Numbered from the stretch's first letter, positions 47,871 through 57,915 are shown. The stretch: DNA of 64,000 nt from Limnobacter thiooxidans (GCF_036323495.1 NZ_AP028947.1:1612001-1676000); one strand, 5' to 3'. Program-made: numbers and translations. Notes: generated by a model from the letters alone, not told the origin.

Positions 47871-48748
47871 GCGTATTGTGCGTCATTCAAGGTGTTGAAT
47901 CGGTGGGCGCCGGTGTACAGCAAGTAGTGTTTGCCCTGGCAGCGGCCCAACATGGTGATGTTCAGTTTTTGGGCAATCTCATGGCCCATTTGTGTCAGGC
48001 CCGATCGGGAAACCAGCACGGGAATGCCCATCTGTGCGCATTTGATGACCATTTCAGAGGTCAATCGCCCAGTGGTGTAAAAAATTTTGTCGTCGCCTGA
48101 CATGCCGTGCAGCCACATCTGTCCTGCGATGGCATCCACCGCGTTGTGGCGGCCCACATCTTCGACAAACAGCAAGATTTCCCCGCGGTTTGCTCCGCTG
48201 TTGGAACAGAGCGCACAACCGTGTACGGCCCCGGCCTGCTTGTAGATGGACTCGTGTTTTCGTACCTGGTCCATCACGCTGTACAACACCTCCTGTGACA
48301 GGTTGTAGGCGTTGCTCAGTTGAACCTTGTCGAGGTCTTCCATGAGGTCGCCAAACACAGTACCTTGGCCACAACCCGAGGTTGTGGTTTTTTTCTCCAG
48401 TTTCTGTGCTTTTTCTGTGGTTTCCCAAATACTTGAGCCAGTTTCTTGAAGTGTTGTTGATGTCACTGCAACGCTTTCTGTTTCCCAGTCCACATGAATT
48501 GCAGCAATTTCTGAGGGATCGTTGACAAGCCGTTGATTTCTAAGCCAGCCCAATGCCAGTGCTTCAGGCTGTGCCCCAAGAGTCATCAAGGTAAGCAACT
48601 CTTTTTTATCGAAATAGAGGGTTAAAGGGTGCTCGCCTGAAATTTGCACCGACACCTGTTCACCATGCTCGTTGGTGGCCGTAATTTCCACAGTACTTGG
48701 AATGCTGGCGTTGGTGATTTGAATTGAAGTGGGCATTGCTTGTTCCAT
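47867..48748 (-). CDS. fdhD: Formate dehydrogenase sulfurtransferase FdhD
   Basis: 293 residues. Transfers sulfur from cysteine desulfurase to bis-MGD, which FDH needs for activity. The conserved cysteine loop is VHGCALCSNSG, near residues 178-188. The C-terminal half has EDVGRHNAVDAIAG and ITMLGRC. ATG 48748 starts 10 nt after moaA; ATG 48736 is a possible alternative. The longer reading upstream would overlap moaA. Confidence 0.95.
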   Translation of the reverse strand: MEQAMPTSIQITNASIPSTVEITATNEHGEQVSVQISGEHPLTLYFDKKELLTLMTLGAQPEALALGWLRNQRLVNDPSEIAAIHVDWETESVAVTSTTLQETGSSIWETTEKAQKLEKKTTTSGCGQGTVFGDLMEDLDKVQLSNAYNLSQEVLYSVMDQVRKHESIYKQAGAVHGCALCSNSGANRGEILLFVEDVGRHNAVDAIAGQMWLHGMSGDDKIFYTTGRLTSEMVIKCAQMGIPVLVSRSGLTQMGHEIAQKLNITMLGRCQGKHYLLYTGAHRFNTLNDAQYA

Positions 48749-48758
48749 TGTGGGTTCA

Positions 48759-49877
48759 TTAGCCGCCGATGTACGACATTTCAATTCTGTCTTTGGGTTG
48801 TGCGGTGTGCTCTGTACGAATTTCGCTGTATCGATCTGCCCGAATTGCCCAAAGATTGCGTATTGCATCTTGCAGGCCTTTTTCAATTCCCTGTACGGGG
48901 TCACCGGAACGAATCAACGGTTTGAGGTCGTGCCCTTTGCTGGCAAAAAGGCAGGTGTAAAGCTTGCCTTCGGTGGACAAACGGATGCGAGTGCAGTCTT
49001 TGCAAAAAGCCTGGGTCACCGAGGAAATCACGCCAATTTCACCGCTGCCGTCGCTGTATTTCCAGCGTTCAGCAACTTCGCCGGTGTAATTCGCATCCAG
49101 CATCTGCAGTTGCGAGAGGCCTTGGGAAATCATGTTCACGATGCGGGCCGAGGGCACGACTTCATCCATTTTCCAGCCGTTGCTGCTGCCCACATCCATG
49201 TATTCAATGAAACGCAGAATATGCGGCGTGCCCTTGAAATGCCGAGCCATTGGCAACACCTGGTCATCATTCATGCCGCCCTTGACGACCATGTTGACCT
49301 TGATTGGGCCAAGCCCCGCTTCATGAGCGGCTTGGATGCCATCAAGCACCTGATTGACGGAAAACTCCACATCATTCATGCGCTTGAACACCACGTCGTC
49401 AATTGCATCGAGACTGACTGTGACCCGGCTCAAGCCAGCGTCTTTCAGGGTTTTCGCTTTTTTGGGAAGCAGGGTGCCATTGGTTGTCAGGGTGATTTCC
49501 ACTGCCTTGCCACTGGGCGTGCGCAAGCGGGCCAGTTGTTCGATCAGGATTTCAATGTTTTTCCGAAGCAACGGTTCGCCACCTGTGAGGCGGATTTTTT
49601 CAACGCCCAAGGCTACAAATTGTTTGGCCACCAATTCAATTTCTTCAAAACTGAGCAGGTCTTTGTGCGGCAGAAAAGCATAGTCCTTGTCGAATATCGA
49701 CTTCGGCATGCAGTACACACAACGGAAGTTGCAGCGGTCCGTGACAGAAATCCGCAAGTCGTGAAGCCTGCGATTGAAATGATCTTTTGCGGGTACTTCA
49801 CTGCTGAGCGGCGCGCTGAAATTCAAGGGAATTACGCGCGAATTGTCCTGGACCAGTTGAATAACTCGGTCTGTCAT
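48759..49877 (-). CDS. moaA: GTP 3',8-cyclase MoaA
   Basis: 372 residues, radical SAM enzyme for the first step of molybdopterin synthesis. The SAM cluster motif is [18 protein letters not shown], a second cluster lies in the C-terminal half (FCKDCTRIR), and the chain ends in YIGG, the Gly-Gly tail needed for activity. First gene of the minus-strand Moco operon and divergent from DUF3305. Confidence 0.96.
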   Translation of the reverse strand: MTDRVIQLVQDNSRVIPLNFSAPLSSEVPAKDHFNRRLHDLRISVTDRCNFRCVYCMPKSIFDKDYAFLPHKDLLSFEEIELVAKQFVALGVEKIRLTGGEPLLRKNIEILIEQLARLRTPSGKAVEITLTTNGTLLPKKAKTLKDAGLSRVTVSLDAIDDVVFKRMNDVEFSVNQVLDGIQAAHEAGLGPIKVNMVVKGGMNDDQVLPMARHFKGTPHILRFIEYMDVGSSNGWKMDEVVPSARIVNMISQGLSQLQMLDANYTGEVAERWKYSDGSGEIGVISSVTQAFCKDCTRIRLSTEGKLYTCLFASKGHDLKPLIRSGDPVQGIEKGLQDAIRNLWAIRADRYSEIRTEHTAQPKDRIEMSYIGG

Positions 49878-49997
49878 TGTTCAATCCCTCGCCCCATGGG
49901 GGCAAACTCCTATTGTGATACTTGTGCTGTATCTTCTAATCTGATGACCTGAATTGTGCCCTCACTGGCGGGGGCAGGCAACTCGCAGAGGTGTTTT

Positions 49998-50465
49998 TTG
50001 AGTGCAAATTTTTTGGTGTTGGGCGAAGCAGCCTTCAATGTACGAATTGGCAAAGTGGAGCAGAACTCCCGTTGGCAGCCATTTCGCTGGCAAGTGTTGG
50101 AGCTGGGTCCGGCTGATGCGCCGATCTCGCATGGCCCCGATGAGCAGGTTCAATTGGTTAAAGCCCAGGTCTACCATGACGAATTGCAGGGTTACTTTCT
50201 GAATCTGGACACTGACACGCCCTACCTGTTCATGTGTGTACGTTATCCCGATGAGAACAAGTCTTTGAGGCCCACGGTGTTTGAAGTGACCTTCAGTTAC
50301 GACGAAGCAGCCCGGTGGATGGATTCCAATGAAGAAGTTCAAACCTTGCCTTTGCCCAGCCCGGTTGCAAGCTGGCTGGCTGAGCTGGTGCAAGCAAAGT
50401 ATCAACCGGAGCCGAAGCAACGGCGGCGTCCCCAGTCATTTCTGAAGCCGGAACATCGGGGTTGA
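49998..50465 (+). CDS. DUF3305 protein, formate dehydrogenase-associated
   Basis: 155 residues from a TTG with AGAGG 7 nt upstream; an earlier GTG at 49956 would add 14 residues. The segment RWQPFRWQVLELGP and the C-terminal half EVTFSYDEAARWMDSNEEV match DUF3305, found almost only in FDH clusters of Proteobacteria. Function unknown. It opens the plus-strand FDH region. Confidence 0.82.
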   Translation: MSANFLVLGEAAFNVRIGKVEQNSRWQPFRWQVLELGPADAPISHGPDEQVQLVKAQVYHDELQGYFLNLDTDTPYLFMCVRYPDENKSLRPTVFEVTFSYDEAARWMDSNEEVQTLPLPSPVASWLAELVQAKYQPEPKQRRRPQSFLKPEHRG

Positions 50466-50497
50466 TTCAATGATTTGCAGCAAGGGGCGAGATACAC

Positions 50498-51181
50498 ATG
50501 AGTGACAATTTTTTAAGTCGATGGTCACGGCGCAAGATAGAGGTTCGCGCGCAAGAGAAAGAGGGCTTGCCTGTTGCAGAGGTGGCAGAGCCTTCGCTGG
50601 CGCAGTTACCTGCACAGCAGCCTGCGGATAACTTCGTGAATAGTCCTTCAGCGCTTGCTGCACCCGTTGATTCGGCAGCGCCCGAATTGCCGCTACCGAC
50701 TGAGCTGGATTTAGCGGCCGTGGAGCAGGGCGGTGACATCAAGGCATTCCTTGTTGACAAGGTGGCGCCAGAACTGAAGAACAAGGCATTCAAGGCCTTG
50801 TTTTCGCGACCAGAATTCAACCTGATGGACGGCCTTGACATCTACATCGATGACTACAACAAGTTCACACCCTTGAGTCAGGAAGACATCGGGAAAATGT
50901 CGTTGTCCAAGCAGTTGTTGAGTCGACCTGATCTTGAGGTCATCAAACCGGATATATCGATGGATCTACCACCTGGTGTGGGCGACGAAACTCAGGATCT
51001 TTTGGATGTCCAAATGGAAAGCCATGATCCGGATGAGCCGTCTGAAAACCTGAATTCTGCGCATCCGGATTCAGAAAACCATGAAATCATCAGGGTTATC
51101 CCTGATGCGATGCAAGGCATTGATTCTAAAAATATTGATGCAAATCGATCGTTTGAAAAGCCAGGCGATATTTCAGCCTGA
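50498..51181 (+). CDS. DUF3306 protein, formate dehydrogenase-associated
   Basis: 227 residues, MSDNFLSRWSRRKIEVRAQE at the start, the conserved DUF3306 opening. A Pro/Ala linker and the core FKALFSRPEFNLMDGLDIYIDDY follow. The C-terminal tail (about 150-227) is acidic and low complexity. It accompanies DUF3305 in FDH loci; role unknown. It is followed by a hairpin and a separate promoter, so the downstream genes can be expressed apart from it. Confidence 0.85.
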   Translation: MSDNFLSRWSRRKIEVRAQEKEGLPVAEVAEPSLAQLPAQQPADNFVNSPSALAAPVDSAAPELPLPTELDLAAVEQGGDIKAFLVDKVAPELKNKAFKALFSRPEFNLMDGLDIYIDDYNKFTPLSQEDIGKMSLSKQLLSRPDLEVIKPDISMDLPPGVGDETQDLLDVQMESHDPDEPSENLNSAHPDSENHEIIRVIPDAMQGIDSKNIDANRSFEKPGDISA

Positions 51182-51228
51182 CTGGTACTTTTTGTCCTAC
51201 CCCTCCCACAGTTTGATACAGACAAAAT

Positions 51229-51251
51229 GAACCACCCGGTGTGGGCGGTTC
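51229..51251. terminator. Inverted repeat after the DUF3306 gene
   Basis: GAACCACCC / GGGCGGTTC (51229-51237, 51243-51251) pairs over 9 bp with one G-U and a 5-nt loop. T-rich sequence follows about 9 nt later. Terminator is most likely. The palindrome lies about 56 bp before the sigma-54 -24 element, so an activator site is also possible. Confidence 0.55.
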
Positions 51252-51306
51252 AAATGCTGTTTTTCTAGTGCATTGATTACACGAGAAAAAAATTCAAACC
51301 GCCTTC

Positions 51307-51322
51307 TGGCACAAGTTTTGCA
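51307..51322 (+). promoter_or_regulatory. Sigma-54 (-24/-12) promoter of the FDH operon
   Basis: TGGCACAAGTTTTGCA matches the sigma-54 consensus TGGCAC-N5-TTGCA exactly, with GG and GC elements correctly spaced. It lies 36 bp before the ATG of the polyferredoxin gene and would need an enhancer-binding activator. Confidence 0.8.
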
Positions 51323-51358
51323 AATAATTGCCAAATAACCAAAACAGAAGTTTCAAGA

Positions 51359-53473
51359 ATGACCAACTCGGATGTGTTTGTGTGTGGTTGCCAGGGCAGC
51401 GGCGAGACAGTCGACAAAGCGTTGCAAAACGTGAATGTTGAAGGTATTCGCTTTGTGTCCGCGCAACGCGCTTGTCGCGACGGCATTACCCAATTGATTG
51501 ACGCCAAAAACAGAACCGGTGGTGCCCGATGTTTCGTAGGGTGTACACAGGAGCAGGCTGTTTTTGAATCGGTGTCCGACAGTGCAGCCGTGCAAAACCT
51601 GGAGTTCGTGAACCTGAGGGGATTGCTCCGTGGGCAGCCTGCAGCGCAAACTTCACCAGAGGCAGCCGCAGCCGTGGCTGCATTGGCCGCTTACGAATCC
51701 GACTTTCGCGTTGAGCCAGTGCCTGCTGTACTGTTCACATCCAAAGGCCGTGTGGCCATGGTCGCGAACAACGACAAGCAGTTGCAACATGCCCAGACCC
51801 TTGCCAACAACCTCACTGTGGATTTGCTGGTCAAAGACCCATCGGCGATTGTGTTGCCAGCCAAACGCAATCTGAATGTTGTTGCTTTGTCAGTGGACAA
51901 GGCAAGCGGTTACCTGGGTGCATTCACCTTGACAACCCGCAAAAGCAACCCGGTTGACATGGAGTTATGTACACGTTGTGGTGCTTGCGTGGATGCCTGC
52001 CCAACCCAATCCATTTCCAAAGATTCTTTCACGATTGACCTGAACAGCTGCGACAAAACCGGTGCCTGTATCAAGGCCTGCGGTGATTTCAAGGCCATCT
52101 CATTTTCAGACCTGACCTCATCGGAAGACCGACAGTACGACATGGTCATCGATTGCACCATGCCGGGTCTGTTTGCTGATCGCCAGGCGCCATTGGGCTA
52201 CTGGCACGTGGGTGACAGCGAGCAGTTGCTGCTGGAAGCCATGCTGGATGTTGTTCAAACCGTGGGTGAATTCGAGAAGCCCAAGTTTTTTGAATACAAG
52301 TCCAGCATCTGTGCGCACAGCCGTTCAAACAAGACCGGTTGCAACAGCTGTATCGATGCCTGCAGCACGAAGGCAATCAAGTCAGCGGGTGAAAAAATTG
52401 AAGTCAATCCGCACCTCTGTCTGGGTTGCGGTGCCTGCACCACAGTGTGTCCAACTGGCGCCATTCAGTTCGCATTAAGTCCAGCTGCAATTCAGGGACG
52501 TTCAATCAAATCAGCCATCAAGGCTTTCCGAACCAATGGTGGAAAGAAGCTTGAATTGGTTTTTCATGGCCCGGACCTGGACCACAACTGGCTGGAAGCT
52601 GCGAAACGCACAAGCAGACCCGCTTCCCCGAAATCGCCAGTTTCCGATTTCAGTCTGTTGCCAATTGAATTGAACCACAGTGCGAGCATTGGCCCGGATT
52701 TGTGGCTTTCAGCACTGGCTTTTGGTGCCGACCGAATTACTGTGCTGCAAACCGCGGTGGAATCAAGCCACTACGGAGAACCCTTGGGCGCGCAGGCAGG
52801 TTGGGTGAATGAATTGCTTGAAGCCATGGGTATGCAGCCGCGTGTTCGGGTGTTGAACATGGGCGAAACATCGCAATTGTTCGAGCCTGTCAGTTTGCCT
52901 GCTTTGGGTGTAACACCTGCCAGTTTTGAGTTGTCTACCAACAAGCGAACCCGCATGGAATTTGCGGTTGACCATTTGGCTGAGCATGCTCAAACCCACG
53001 CGAAACTGAGTTTCGCTGAGCCGATTGCGCTTTCAGCCGCCGCACCTTTTGGCGCTGTGGTGGTGAACAAGGACAAATGCACCCTGTGCATGAGTTGCAC
53101 CAGTGCATGCCCCGCGTCGGCCTTGATCGACAATCCGGAAAAGCCTCAGCTTCGATTCATCGAACGCAACTGCGTTCAGTGTGGTTTGTGCGTTGAAACC
53201 TGCCCGGAAAACGCCATGCAGCTGGTACCCCAGTTGTTGCTGGGTGCGGCCGCCCGTGAAAAGCGTGTGCTGAACGAATCGCAGCCATTCCACTGCATCA
53301 GCTGTGGCAAGGCTTTCGGTACCAAGCACATGATTGACAACATGTTTGCCAAGTTGAGCCAGCACAGCATGTTTGAACGCAATGCCAACCGTTTGAAGAT
53401 GTGCGCCGATTGCCGCGTGACCGACATGTACAGCGCCAAGGATGAAATGACAATTTTCGAGGTGAAGAAATGA
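51359..53473 (+). CDS. Polyferredoxin-like 4Fe-4S protein of the FDH cluster
   Basis: 704 residues. Four cluster-binding blocks are visible: CTRCGACVDACPTQSI, CLGCGACTTVCPTG, CTLCMSCTSACPAS and CVQCGLCVETCPEN, plus an N-terminal CGCQG segment and C-terminal CISCGKAF and CADCRVTD pairs. Cytoplasmic by lack of signal. Probably an electron carrier or maturation factor for FDH, as in related loci, but the exact role is not known. It follows the sigma-54 promoter and overlaps the TorD gene by 4 nt. Confidence 0.88.
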   Translation: MTNSDVFVCGCQGSGETVDKALQNVNVEGIRFVSAQRACRDGITQLIDAKNRTGGARCFVGCTQEQAVFESVSDSAAVQNLEFVNLRGLLRGQPAAQTSPEAAAAVAALAAYESDFRVEPVPAVLFTSKGRVAMVANNDKQLQHAQTLANNLTVDLLVKDPSAIVLPAKRNLNVVALSVDKASGYLGAFTLTTRKSNPVDMELCTRCGACVDACPTQSISKDSFTIDLNSCDKTGACIKACGDFKAISFSDLTSSEDRQYDMVIDCTMPGLFADRQAPLGYWHVGDSEQLLLEAMLDVVQTVGEFEKPKFFEYKSSICAHSRSNKTGCNSCIDACSTKAIKSAGEKIEVNPHLCLGCGACTTVCPTGAIQFALSPAAIQGRSIKSAIKAFRTNGGKKLELVFHGPDLDHNWLEAAKRTSRPASPKSPVSDFSLLPIELNHSASIGPDLWLSALAFGADRITVLQTAVESSHYGEPLGAQAGWVNELLEAMGMQPRVRVLNMGETSQLFEPVSLPALGVTPASFELSTNKRTRMEFAVDHLAEHAQTHAKLSFAEPIALSAAAPFGAVVVNKDKCTLCMSCTSACPASALIDNPEKPQLRFIERNCVQCGLCVETCPENAMQLVPQLLLGAAAREKRVLNESQPFHCISCGKAFGTKHMIDNMFAKLSQHSMFERNANRLKMCADCRVTDMYSAKDEMTIFEVKK

Positions 53474-54096
53474 CCTTGCAAGCGCAACACGATGAGCAGT
53501 TGCTGGCCGGTGAAGACTGGGCGCGTGCCGATTTTTACGGTCTGCTGTCCCAATTGTTTTCAGGCAACGTCACCGATGAATTTCTGGCCCGGTTTCGCGA
53601 GATTGACCGTGCATCGCTGGACATCACGACTCCGCTTGGCTTTGAGTTTTCGGAACTGCTTCGAGTGGTCAGCCAGTTTGACAGTAAAAAGGTCAACCAG
53701 GAATTTGTCGACAACTTCATCGGCGTAGGCCGCCCTGAAGTGATGCTCTACGGTTCGTATTTCCTGTCGGGTTTCTTGAACGAGAAGCCTTTGGTGGGCT
53801 TACGCGATGACTTGGCCAGGCTCGGGTTGACTCGGGACGAAGCGTTGGTCGAGACCGAAGACCACATCGCCTTTTTGTGCGAGGTCATGCGCTACTTAAT
53901 TTTGGCGGATGACCCTCCTGTGCCGTTTGCAGAGCAGCGTGCCTTTTTTCAGTCCCATGTGGCGATTTGGTACGACCGCATGTGTGATGACATTGAGGCA
54001 GCAGCCAATACCGATTTTTACAAAGCAGTGGGTCGTCTGGCCCGCGTGTTTTTTGATGTTGAAACACAGTCTTTCGATTTTGAAAGTGCCGTTTGA
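53470..54096 (+). CDS. TorD/DmsD family chaperone
   Basis: 208 residues. Helical chaperone of the TorD family (WARADFYGLLSQLFSG, then EDHIAFLCEVMRYLI and VAIWYDRMCDDIEAAANTDF). It should hold FdhA while the molybdenum cofactor is inserted and the TAT signal is protected. Starts within the polyferredoxin stop (ATGA). Confidence 0.9.
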   Translation: MTLQAQHDEQLLAGEDWARADFYGLLSQLFSGNVTDEFLARFREIDRASLDITTPLGFEFSELLRVVSQFDSKKVNQEFVDNFIGVGRPEVMLYGSYFLSGFLNEKPLVGLRDDLARLGLTRDEALVETEDHIAFLCEVMRYLILADDPPVPFAEQRAFFQSHVAIWYDRMCDDIEAAANTDFYKAVGRLARVFFDVETQSFDFESAV

Positions 54097-54110
54097 TTGG
54101 AGATGATGAG

Positions 54111-54329
54111 ATGACCAAGAAAATGATAAGTCAAGACCAGCCAAAGCTAGCAAGACGCCAGTTTCTGGTGGGTGCTGGTGCAGGGGTTGCCGCCGCCGGC
54201 GCTGCATTGATAGTCAGCACACAACCAGAAGTGTTGCAGCAAGCTGCCGCTGATGGCGCAGAACAACAATCGAAAGGCTATCAGCTCTCTGAGCATGTAA
54301 AAACCTACTACAGAACCTTGCTGGTGTAA
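54111..54329 (+). CDS. Small TAT-signal protein of FDH clusters
   Basis: 72 residues: MTKKMISQDQPKLARRQFLV followed by a hydrophobic stretch GAGAGVAAAGAALIVS, i.e. a twin-arginine-type signal (ARRQFL) and a short tail SEHVKTYYRTLLV. It matches the recognised formate dehydrogenase region TAT target family. GGAG lies upstream of ATG 54111, which is preferred over a TTG six codons earlier. Possibly a membrane or assembly partner; unknown. Confidence 0.85.
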   Translation: MTKKMISQDQPKLARRQFLVGAGAGVAAAGAALIVSTQPEVLQQAAADGAEQQSKGYQLSEHVKTYYRTLLV

Positions 54330-54344
54330 TTCAGGGAGACAGGA

Positions 54345-57284
54345 ATGTTAAAGAAGAGAGAAGACACAACAGTGGGCAAGGCGATTCCAAACCACAATCA
54401 CAGCCTGCTCAATAAAATCGGTTCACGCTTGGGTGCCACCATGGACCGCCGCGCGTTCCTGAAGCGTTCAGGCATTGGCGTGGGTGCGGGTGCTGTTGCA
54501 GGCAGCTTGCCTTTTGGCATGGTCCGCAAGGCCGAGGCCAAGGCTGAAGGTGGTACTGCAGGCGGGAAAATCGAGATCAAGCGTACAATTTGCTCCCATT
54601 GCTCAGTAGGCTGTGCCACAGACGCAGTGGTTCAGAATGGCGTTTGGGTTCGTCAGAACCCTGTATTCGACAGCCCGATCAACCTGGGTGCACATTGTGC
54701 CAAGGGCGCAGCGTTGCGCGAACATGGTCATGGCGAACACCGCCTGAAGTACCCCATGAAGCTGGTTGACGGCAAGTACCAGAAAATTACCTGGGACGAA
54801 GCTCTGGACGGCATCACCAAGAAGATGTTGGCACTGCGTGAAGAGAACGGCCCTGATTCGCTGTTCTTCATTGGTTCCTCCAAGCACAGCAACGAGCAGG
54901 CTTACCTGCTGCGCAAATGGGTCTCCCTGTGGGGCACCAACAACTGCGACCACCAGGCGCGTATTTGCCACTCCACCACGGTAGCTGGTGTAGCCAATAC
55001 CTGGGGTTATGGTGCAATGACCAACTCCTACAACGACATGCAGAACACCAAGTGTGCGTTGTACATCGGCTCCAACGCTGCTGAGGCTCACCCTGTATCC
55101 ATGCTGCACATGTTGCATGCCAAAGAGACAGGCGCAAAAATGATTGTTGTGGATCCACGTTTTACACGCACGGCAGCCCGTGCTGATGAATACGTGCGTA
55201 TTCGGTCCGGCAGTGACATTCCATTCCTGTTCGGCATGCTGTACCACATTTTCAAAAATGGCTGGGAAGACAAGAAGTACATCAATGACCGTGTATATGG
55301 CATGGACCAGATCAAGGCCGAGGTGATGGCCAACTGGACGCCCGACAAGGTCGAAGAGGCTTGTGGCGTGGGCGAAGCTCAGTTGTACAAGGTCACCGAA
55401 ATGATGGCCAAATCCAAGCCATCGACCATCGTGTGGTGTATGGGTCAAACCCAGCACACCATCGGTAACGCCATTGTTCGTGCCTCCTGCATCTTGCAAC
55501 TGGCCTTGGGCAACGTCGGTATTTCCGGTGGTGGTACCAACATTTTCCGCGGTCACTGTAACGTTCAAGGCGCCACAGACGTGGGCCCGAACCCGGATTC
55601 ACTGCCTGGCTACTATGGCGTGGCAGAGGGTTCCTGGAAGCACTGGTGCCGTGTGTGGGGACTGGACTACGAATACGTCAAGAGCCGCTATGCTGAAGGC
55701 ATGAGCACCAAGGGCGGTATGACAGTCTCGCGCTGGGTAGACGGTGTGCTTGAGAACCCGGAACTGATCGATCAGAAAGCAGGCAACCTGCGTGGCTTGT
55801 TCTTCTGGGGGCATGCCCCGAACTCGCAAACCCGTGGTCTGGACATGAAAAAAGCCATGGACAAGCTGGATTTGCTGGTTGTGGTCGATCCTTACCCAAC
55901 CGCAGCAGCAGCCATGGCCGCGATGCCAGGCGACCCTGCAGGTTTGAACCCGAATCGTGAAGTGTACCTGTTGCCATCGACAACACAGTTCGAGTCATCA
56001 GGTTCAATCACTGCGTCAAACCGCTCCATCCAGTGGCGCGAACAGGTCATTGAGCCCTTGTATGACAGCCGCAATGACCACATGATCATGTATCAACTGG
56101 CCGAGAAGCTGGGCTATGCAGCCGAGCTGACCAAGAACCTGACCATGGTCAAGGGCAAGGGCGGCATGATGCAACCCGAGATCGAGTCCATTCTGCGTGA
56201 AATCAACAAAGGCACCTGGACAATCGGTTACACCGGCCAAAGCCCGGAACGCTTGAAGCTGCACATGAAAAACATGCACACCTTCAACGTTCGCACCTTG
56301 AAAGCAGAAGGCGGACCTTGCGATGGTGAGTATTTCGGTTTGCCATGGCCATGCTACGGCACTCCCGAAATGAAGCATCCTGGCTCGCCAAACCTGTACC
56401 AGACCGACAAACACGTGATGGACGGTGGCGGGAACTTCCGCGCCAACTTCGGTGTGGAAAAAGACGGTGTCAGCCTGTTGGCTGAAGACGGATCACACTC
56501 ACTGGGTGCTGAAATTACAACCGGCTACCCCGAGTTCACAGCCGACATGCTCAAGCAGCTGGGCTGGTGGGACGATTTGACCGAAGCCGAGAAAACCGAA
56601 GCCGAAGGCAAGAACTGGAAAACCGACCTGTCAGGTGGTATCCAGCGCGTCGTCATGAAGCACGGTTGCCATCCGTTCGGCAACGCCAAGGCCCGTGCCG
56701 TGGTTTGGAACTTCCCTGATCCAATACCCAAGCACCGCGAACCGCTGTACTCGACCAAGCCCGATTTGGTGGCCAAATACCCAACGCATGACGACAAGGC
56801 TGCTTTCTGGCGCCTGCCAACCCTGTACAAATCAGTTCAGGAAAAGAATGCCGACATTGGCAAATCCTTCCCCTTGATCATGACGTCAGGTCGTTTGGTG
56901 GAATACGAAGGTGGTGGTGAAGAAACACGTTCAAATCCGTGGCTTGCCGAGCTTCAACAAACCATGTTTGTTGAACTGAGCCCACGGGCTGCGAATGACC
57001 GTGGAATCAAACACGGTGACCAGGTGCGTGTGACCACGCCAACAGGCGCAAAAATCGAGGTACAAGCCTTGGTGACCCGCCGCGTCGGTGACGACACCGT
57101 GTTCTTGCCTTTCCACTTCTCGGGACACTGGGAAGGAAAGGACATGATCAGCAGCTACCCCGAAGGCTCCGCACCGATTGTGCGTGGCGAATCGGTCAAC
57201 ACCGCAACCACCTATGGTTACGACGTGGTGACGATGATGCAGGAAACAAAAACAACCGTGTGCCAAATCGAGAAGTTGGCATAA
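54345..57284 (+). CDS. fdhA: Formate dehydrogenase alpha (catalytic) subunit, Cys-dependent
   Basis: 979 residues. TAT signal DRRAFLKRSG near residue 35, then a [4Fe-4S] motif CSHCSVGCATD with GAHCAKGAAL, then the molybdopterin oxidoreductase domain. The metal ligand is Cys208 in HQARICHSTT, the position of selenocysteine in E. coli FdnG, so no Sec machinery is needed. The C-terminal molydopterin dinucleotide-binding domain is complete (GDQVRVTTPTGAKIEV). Oxidises formate to CO2 in the periplasm. Confidence 0.95.
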   Translation: MLKKREDTTVGKAIPNHNHSLLNKIGSRLGATMDRRAFLKRSGIGVGAGAVAGSLPFGMVRKAEAKAEGGTAGGKIEIKRTICSHCSVGCATDAVVQNGVWVRQNPVFDSPINLGAHCAKGAALREHGHGEHRLKYPMKLVDGKYQKITWDEALDGITKKMLALREENGPDSLFFIGSSKHSNEQAYLLRKWVSLWGTNNCDHQARICHSTTVAGVANTWGYGAMTNSYNDMQNTKCALYIGSNAAEAHPVSMLHMLHAKETGAKMIVVDPRFTRTAARADEYVRIRSGSDIPFLFGMLYHIFKNGWEDKKYINDRVYGMDQIKAEVMANWTPDKVEEACGVGEAQLYKVTEMMAKSKPSTIVWCMGQTQHTIGNAIVRASCILQLALGNVGISGGGTNIFRGHCNVQGATDVGPNPDSLPGYYGVAEGSWKHWCRVWGLDYEYVKSRYAEGMSTKGGMTVSRWVDGVLENPELIDQKAGNLRGLFFWGHAPNSQTRGLDMKKAMDKLDLLVVVDPYPTAAAAMAAMPGDPAGLNPNREVYLLPSTTQFESSGSITASNRSIQWREQVIEPLYDSRNDHMIMYQLAEKLGYAAELTKNLTMVKGKGGMMQPEIESILREINKGTWTIGYTGQSPERLKLHMKNMHTFNVRTLKAEGGPCDGEYFGLPWPCYGTPEMKHPGSPNLYQTDKHVMDGGGNFRANFGVEKDGVSLLAEDGSHSLGAEITTGYPEFTADMLKQLGWWDDLTEAEKTEAEGKNWKTDLSGGIQRVVMKHGCHPFGNAKARAVVWNFPDPIPKHREPLYSTKPDLVAKYPTHDDKAAFWRLPTLYKSVQEKNADIGKSFPLIMTSGRLVEYEGGGEETRSNPWLAELQQTMFVELSPRAANDRGIKHGDQVRVTTPTGAKIEVQALVTRRVGDDTVFLPFHFSGHWEGKDMISSYPEGSAPIVRGESVNTATTYGYDVVTMMQETKTTVCQIEKLA

Positions 57285-57310
57285 GCACTTGATGCAAAGG
57301 AGATAACAAA

Positions 57311-57913
57311 ATGGCACGAATGAAGTTTCTATGTGATGCCGAGCGTTGCATTGAGTGCAATGGCTGCGTCACGGCCTGTAAAAACGAACACGAAGTGGCT
57401 TGGGGTATCAACCGCCGCCGCGTCGTGACCATCAACGACGGCGAACCCGGAGAGCGTTCAATTTCCGTGGCTTGCATGCACTGTTCAGATGCGCCTTGCC
57501 AGGCCGTGTGTCCAGTGAACTGCTTCTACAAGACCGACGAAGGTGTTGTGCTGCATGACAAGGACCTGTGTATTGGTTGTGGATATTGCTTCTACGCTTG
57601 CCCGTTCGGCGCACCACAATTCCCACAGGAAGGTGCATTTGGTCAGCGCGGCAAAATGGACAAGTGCACATTCTGTGCTGGGGGTCCTGAAGAAGACACT
57701 TCAGAAGCCGAGTTCGAGAAGTATGGTCGCAACCGCCTGGCTGAAGGCAAGCTGCCACTTTGCGCAGAAATGTGTTCAACAAAGGCCTTGCTGGCTGGTG
57801 ACGGCGATGTTGTTTCCGACATCTTCCGCAACCGCGTGGTTGTTCGTGGCAAAGGCGCCGAAGTTTGGGGCTGGAGTTCTGCCTATGGTCAGCCTGCGAA
57901 GGAGGGCGCGTAA
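57311..57913 (+). CDS. fdhB: Formate dehydrogenase beta subunit (4Fe-4S)
   Basis: 200 residues with four cysteine groups for [4Fe-4S] clusters: CIECNGCVTACKNEH, CMHCSDAPCQAVCPVNC, CIGCGYCFYACPFG and CTFCAGG. It passes electrons from FdhA to the membrane subunit. AAGGAGAT lies 7 nt upstream. It has no membrane helix, as in the FDH3-type beta subunit. Confidence 0.94.
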   Translation: MARMKFLCDAERCIECNGCVTACKNEHEVAWGINRRRVVTINDGEPGERSISVACMHCSDAPCQAVCPVNCFYKTDEGVVLHDKDLCIGCGYCFYACPFGAPQFPQEGAFGQRGKMDKCTFCAGGPEEDTSEAEFEKYGRNRLAEGKLPLCAEMCSTKALLAGDGDVVSDIFRNRVVVRGKGAEVWGWSSAYGQPAKEGA

Positions 57914-57915
57914 TC

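Noticed and set aside
48729..49952. 407-residue plus-strand ORF opposite moaA
   Set aside because: Antisense to a confident MoaA with intact cysteine motifs.
54603..55568. 321-residue minus-strand ORF inside fdhA
   Set aside because: Shadow frame of the FDH catalytic subunit.
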